NCBI GenBank assembly: GCA_024998685.1
Contig: JACOEH010000013.1
Span: 45,702 to 109,701 of the forward strand
Length of the DNA stretch: 64,000 nt
Direction: 5' to 3'
DNA from: Nitrospira sp.
GTDB taxonomy: Bacteria > Nitrospirota > Nitrospiria > Nitrospirales > Nitrospiraceae
Shown here: positions 60,551 through 64,000 of the stretch, one piece after another
Layout of the letters: every line of letters starts with the position of its first letter
Numbering within the stretch: the stretch's first letter is position 1
Position numbers and translations under genes: made by a program
Notes under the pieces: generated by a model
The model's database searches: none
What the model saw: only the letters and a program-made list of their open reading frames with translations
Told to the model about the DNA's origin: nothing

Positions 60551-61387
60551 CTAGGCGTCATAGCTGATGAAACCTTTGTTGATGTCGGAAAGCTTGCGGC
60601 TGGTCCGACGGAACACCCCCACGCCTTCGCGATCGCCGGGAAGGTTCGTGTTCCCTTCGATGGTGACGAGCCGGTCATCACGAAAGTCTTCAACAATTCC
60701 CATATGACCTTTCCCCCCTCCGGTGCTGATCACAAAGATCAAGCCGGGTTTCAACAGAGAAAAGTCTTCCTGCACGTCGTCGGCCCACAAGCGCGTAATC
60801 CCTGACCGGCCCGCCTTGTTCCAATGGTCCAAGACTCCAGCCGTCTGGATGCAGGGATTCTCATCTCCCACATGAGCCGCAGCCTGTTGGAAAGTCCAAT
60901 AGACAAAGGCAGCGCACCAGGGATAGCTGTCATCTTCGGGATCTAATCCTACGGATACCAGGTATTGATCGACTTGAGGCCCACGATTCGAGCCAGGCGG
61001 TTCTTCCAGGACACCGACTTGCGTAGCGGCAACGATGAGTGTGCGTTGCACGAGGGGTGACGCCGGCTTGCTGATACTGATGGGAAGACTCGCCGACCCA
61101 AAGAGCGCAGCCCAGGTAAGTGGTCCGACAACGCCGTCGATCTTGAGAGACTGTCCCTGGCTATCGACCGAACGGGCTTGAAAAAGCTGGACGGCGGCAA
61201 CTGTCTCGCTATCAAAATTGCCATTCTCAGGAACCGGACCGCAGCCGACTTGGTTCAGTCGTTCCTGGACCGCGCGAATGGATGCGCGGTCCTTATCCCC
61301 AACCGTGAGGTAATGGCCGGGATACTGAGGAGCAACGGAACGAGCCAGTGTTTTGCGTCTGGCATGAGAGCGGCGTCGTGATGGCAT
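60551..61387 (-). CDS. Peptidoglycan-binding (PG_binding_1) plus CHAP-like amidase-fold protein
   Basis: SIRAVQERLNQVGCGPVPENGNFDSETVAAVQLFQ...DGVVGPLTWAALF; YPWCAAFVYWTFQQA (Cys) and GKGHMGIVEDF (His). Confidence 0.85.
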   Translation of the reverse strand: MPSRRRSHARRKTLARSVAPQYPGHYLTVGDKDRASIRAVQERLNQVGCGPVPENGNFDSETVAAVQLFQARSVDSQGQSLKIDGVVGPLTWAALFGSASLPISISKPASPLVQRTLIVAATQVGVLEEPPGSNRGPQVDQYLVSVGLDPEDDSYPWCAAFVYWTFQQAAAHVGDENPCIQTAGVLDHWNKAGRSGITRLWADDVQEDFSLLKPGLIFVISTGGGKGHMGIVEDFRDDRLVTIEGNTNLPGDREGVGVFRRTSRKLSDINKGFISYDA

Positions 61388-61922
61388 GGCGTGTCCCTCC
61401 GTCCTCACTCGCAGAAGCGGTCTTTCTGCGAGCCTTATATGGCGAATAACATCTACGTGCTAAGTGGAAACGCTACGGTTTAATGAGCGACGGTGCAGCA
61501 ATTCTGATGCCTAATAGCGCTATGCTGAATGATTGTTCTACCAATGGCGGGAAATTTCAGAAGAGAACGCAAACGTGGCGGTATTCGATAAAAGCAGAAA
61601 CACTACTTAGTCAAGTCAGCACGGTCGGGTGGATCTAAAAAGATTCAGTCTGTATCCTTTTAGATTCTATACGTAGACTCTGTTACATACGTACTCCCTT
61701 GAACTCCATCTCAACAAAGCATCGCTCATCATGATGGTTTCCCATCGAACGTGCGGAATCTATTACGACTCTTAGTCGATAAACTCAGCAGGCATACGGA
61801 TGACGAAGATGGTCGAGTGGACAGAGAATCAAGCCATAGCGGCGTGGCACCATTCCAGCAGGTGAAAGCCTCAGACTAACGATCGCATTGTGACTTACAA
61901 GACTCTTGTTAAGGAGGAGACC

Positions 61923-62768
61923 ATGGCTGAAGTGCTTGTCTGTACCCCGAAATCGTTACCGAAAGACAAATGGATTGAAGCAGCTGAACGGGCCGTGAGG
62001 GTGAATCCGGCCAATCATCCACGGATGGAGAAGCTGGTGCGCGCGATGCCCGACATCAAGTTGGATCGCTTACGCATTGCGGTGGTCACGGCGAAGTACT
62101 GGGGCGCGGAAGGCGTGAAACTGACGGTCGGCTTTCTCGACAATCCGCCACGGGATCTTCGCAAGCGGATTCTGCTGCATATGAATGCCTGGGCCAAAAC
62201 GGCCAATGTCCAGTTTGTTGAGAGCAAATCGAGCCCGCAAGTGCGCATCGCGCGAATTGATCAAGGCGAGGAAGCCGGGTATTGGTCGTATGTGGGCACC
62301 GATATTCTTTCTATCCCCAAGAGGGAACCGACCTTAAACCTTCAAGGTTTTACCATGCAGACACCGGAGTCCGAGTTTCATCGAGTCGTGCGTCATGAGA
62401 CCGGACATACTCTCGGATTCCCTCATGAGCATATGCGTCGTGAGTTGGTGAACAAGATCGATCGGCAGAAGGCCATCGACTATTTCGGCGCGACGCAAGG
62501 GTGGTCGCCGGAAGAAGTCGAGCAGCAAGTCTTGACCCCGATCGAGGAATCATCGATCCGCGGGACGGCACATGCCGACCCACGCTCCATTATGTGTTAT
62601 CAGATTCCGGGCACGCTGACCAAGAATGGCAAGCCTATCGTGGGTGGTCGGGATATCGATAAGAAAGATTATAAATTCGTCGGCGCGATCTATCCACGAC
62701 CGAATAAGACTTCAAACGCCGGTAAGAGGAACGCGTCACAACGGTCAAGGTCTCGCTCAGGCAAATGA
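61923..62768 (+). CDS. Astacin-like (M12A) zinc metalloprotease
   Basis: VVRHETGHTLGFPHEHMR matches HExxHxxGxxHE; SIMCY Met-turn; aaggaggagaccATG RBS. Confidence 0.9.
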   Translation: MAEVLVCTPKSLPKDKWIEAAERAVRVNPANHPRMEKLVRAMPDIKLDRLRIAVVTAKYWGAEGVKLTVGFLDNPPRDLRKRILLHMNAWAKTANVQFVESKSSPQVRIARIDQGEEAGYWSYVGTDILSIPKREPTLNLQGFTMQTPESEFHRVVRHETGHTLGFPHEHMRRELVNKIDRQKAIDYFGATQGWSPEEVEQQVLTPIEESSIRGTAHADPRSIMCYQIPGTLTKNGKPIVGGRDIDKKDYKFVGAIYPRPNKTSNAGKRNASQRSRSRSGK

Positions 62769-63167
62769 ACCGGTGTCGTCTGGCCATTTGCAACACTTAG
62801 CCGATGAGACTATTAAAGAGTCCGACTGCCATCGAACCGTATCTCGTGCGACCGGGATGGTGACAAGAGGATGGACTGAAAGACTTGGCTATGTTTGCAC
62901 TCTCACTGGCAGAAAATCTGGTTCTTGATGAAGACTAGACCCTCGATCCGCTAGATACGACGAAATTTCGCCGCTGCACCGAAGGGCTGTTTACCACGTT
63001 CGTCCATCACCATGATGCCAAAATTTGGTTCAACGATTGTGCAGTGTGCAGCAACGATGGGCTATTCAGCTATAAGCCAATAGTCATGCCAGGCCTCATG
63101 AGGTTGGTTCATAAATTTTCGGCGTGGAGTACATCCCACACCTGTAACTTAAACATAGAGAGCCCGT

Positions 63168-64000
63168 ATGCCACCCAAGCTGTCTGACTACGTTAATGCC
63201 ACCGAAGACTTCGTAGCATTTGAGGAGGAATTCGATGGCCTACTTATCCCCATTGCAAGCAACTCCTTTGAAGGAGCGGGTGTGCACGACGAAGAACTTG
63301 CTGTCAGTCGCCCGGCAACACCGTTGGACCTTCAGAGCATTGCACCACCAAGCAATTGGGACGATTTCAGTCGAGTGGTTGGCAAGATATGGGAAGAGAT
63401 AGACCTGAAAGACGTCGTGTTGAAGCAAGTGATGACCAATTGGATACAGATGCTTAGTGTCGCAGAAAATCCAAGTGTTTTCACAGAGGCAGTTGGCAAA
63501 GGATACTCCGACTACATAGCATCACAAGTGGAAGGTTACGTTGACTTCATGAAGTCAGCCATCTCGGCTCTTATCGACCTTCAACAGTGCCAGTTTGACC
63601 TAATTCAGTCATCTCAAGAGGATATACTTAACATTCTGTTTTCAGAAGATGGTAAAACCTCTCTTGAACAAGCTAAGACAAGATTAATTCAGCACGCCTC
63701 AACAGATGAGAAGTGCAAACTTCTAATTAGTATTGTTGATGCAATGATCTCACTGCATGAAGCATGGTTGTGGTTAAGAAAAATTCCGCTAACTGAAATT
63801 TGGGAAGAGATTGGTCACTTTGCAACAGTAATGGCTGAGCTTTTTCGAAGAGCAGAAATTCAGCAGACAATTCTTTCTCTCAGTACAGATGCTAGTAAGC
63901 TTGGCCAGTTATACGGTACGCTAATGGGTTTCATAATTTGGGAAGTTAATGAAGCTCCCCGCAGCAAGCTGCGGGGTATCACAGAACTAAAACATTCGGA
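63168..64000 (+). CDS. Large hypothetical protein running off the window edge (not in ORF track)
   Basis: ATG at 63168 then an uninterrupted frame to 64000: MPPKLSDYVNATEDFVAFEEEFDGLLIPIASNSFEGAG...LGQLYGTLMGFIIWEVNEAPRSKLRGITELKHS. Confidence 0.75.
   Translation, partial: MPPKLSDYVNATEDFVAFEEEFDGLLIPIASNSFEGAGVHDEELAVSRPATPLDLQSIAPPSNWDDFSRVVGKIWEEIDLKDVVLKQVMTNWIQMLSVAENPSVFTEAVGKGYSDYIASQVEGYVDFMKSAISALIDLQQCQFDLIQSSQEDILNILFSEDGKTSLEQAKTRLIQHASTDEKCKLLISIVDAMISLHEAWLWLRKIPLTEIWEEIGHFATVMAELFRRAEIQQTILSLSTDASKLGQLYGTLMGFIIWEVNEAPRSKLRGITELKHS
63957..63976. repeat. REP-like short palindrome
   Basis: CCCCGCAGC-AA-GCTGCGGGG perfect 9-bp stem inside the terminal ORF. Confidence 0.7.

Noticed and set aside
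53373-62768. Known CBASS, Thoeris, retron or Craspase (type III-E) system
   Set aside because: No cyclase, ThsA/ThsB pair, reverse transcriptase, or Cas gene/array is visible; the gene set does not match these architectures
1-64000. CRISPR arrays, tRNA or rRNA genes
   Set aside because: No regularly spaced direct repeats and no tRNA/rRNA signatures were noticed by eye; a tool scan would be needed to be certain

Overview
The window is GC-rich bacterial DNA, possibly from a Nitrospirota-like genome (inference only). No rRNA, tRNA or CRISPR array was seen. There are four zones. (1) 0-13.5 kb holds small or uncharacterised genes, an intact IS4-family element with visible 18-bp inverted repeats and an 11-bp target duplication, an IS5-like remnant, an FAD-disulfide oxidoreductase, an OmpA protein, a decayed nuclease and a LuxR-type response regulator. 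(2) 13.5-36.2 kb (minus strand) is a nearly contiguous ~20-gene catabolic run: 2-methylcitrate cycle, methylmalonyl-CoA mutase, leucine/branched-chain degradation, a 2-oxoacid dehydrogenase, and homogentisate ring cleavage. (3) 36.4-49.9 kb (plus strand) is a divergent operon with a heme-oxygenase-like diiron protein, beta-oxidation genes, a patatin, an HTH regulator and a tryptophanase/tyrosine phenol-lyase family enzyme. (4) 49.9-64 kb is an accessory region with HepT/MntA and HigB/HigA-type toxin-antitoxin pairs. It is followed by an island (~53.1-62.8 kb) encoding a CHAT protease, a TIR/deoxyribosyltransferase-like plus TPR protein, a TIR-like membrane zinc-ribbon protein, an uncharacterised protein directly upstream of CHAT, a peptidoglycan-binding/CHAP protein and an astacin-like protease. 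That island is the best candidate for an undescribed conflict or programmed-death system. All family calls come from motif recognition by eye; no database search was run.
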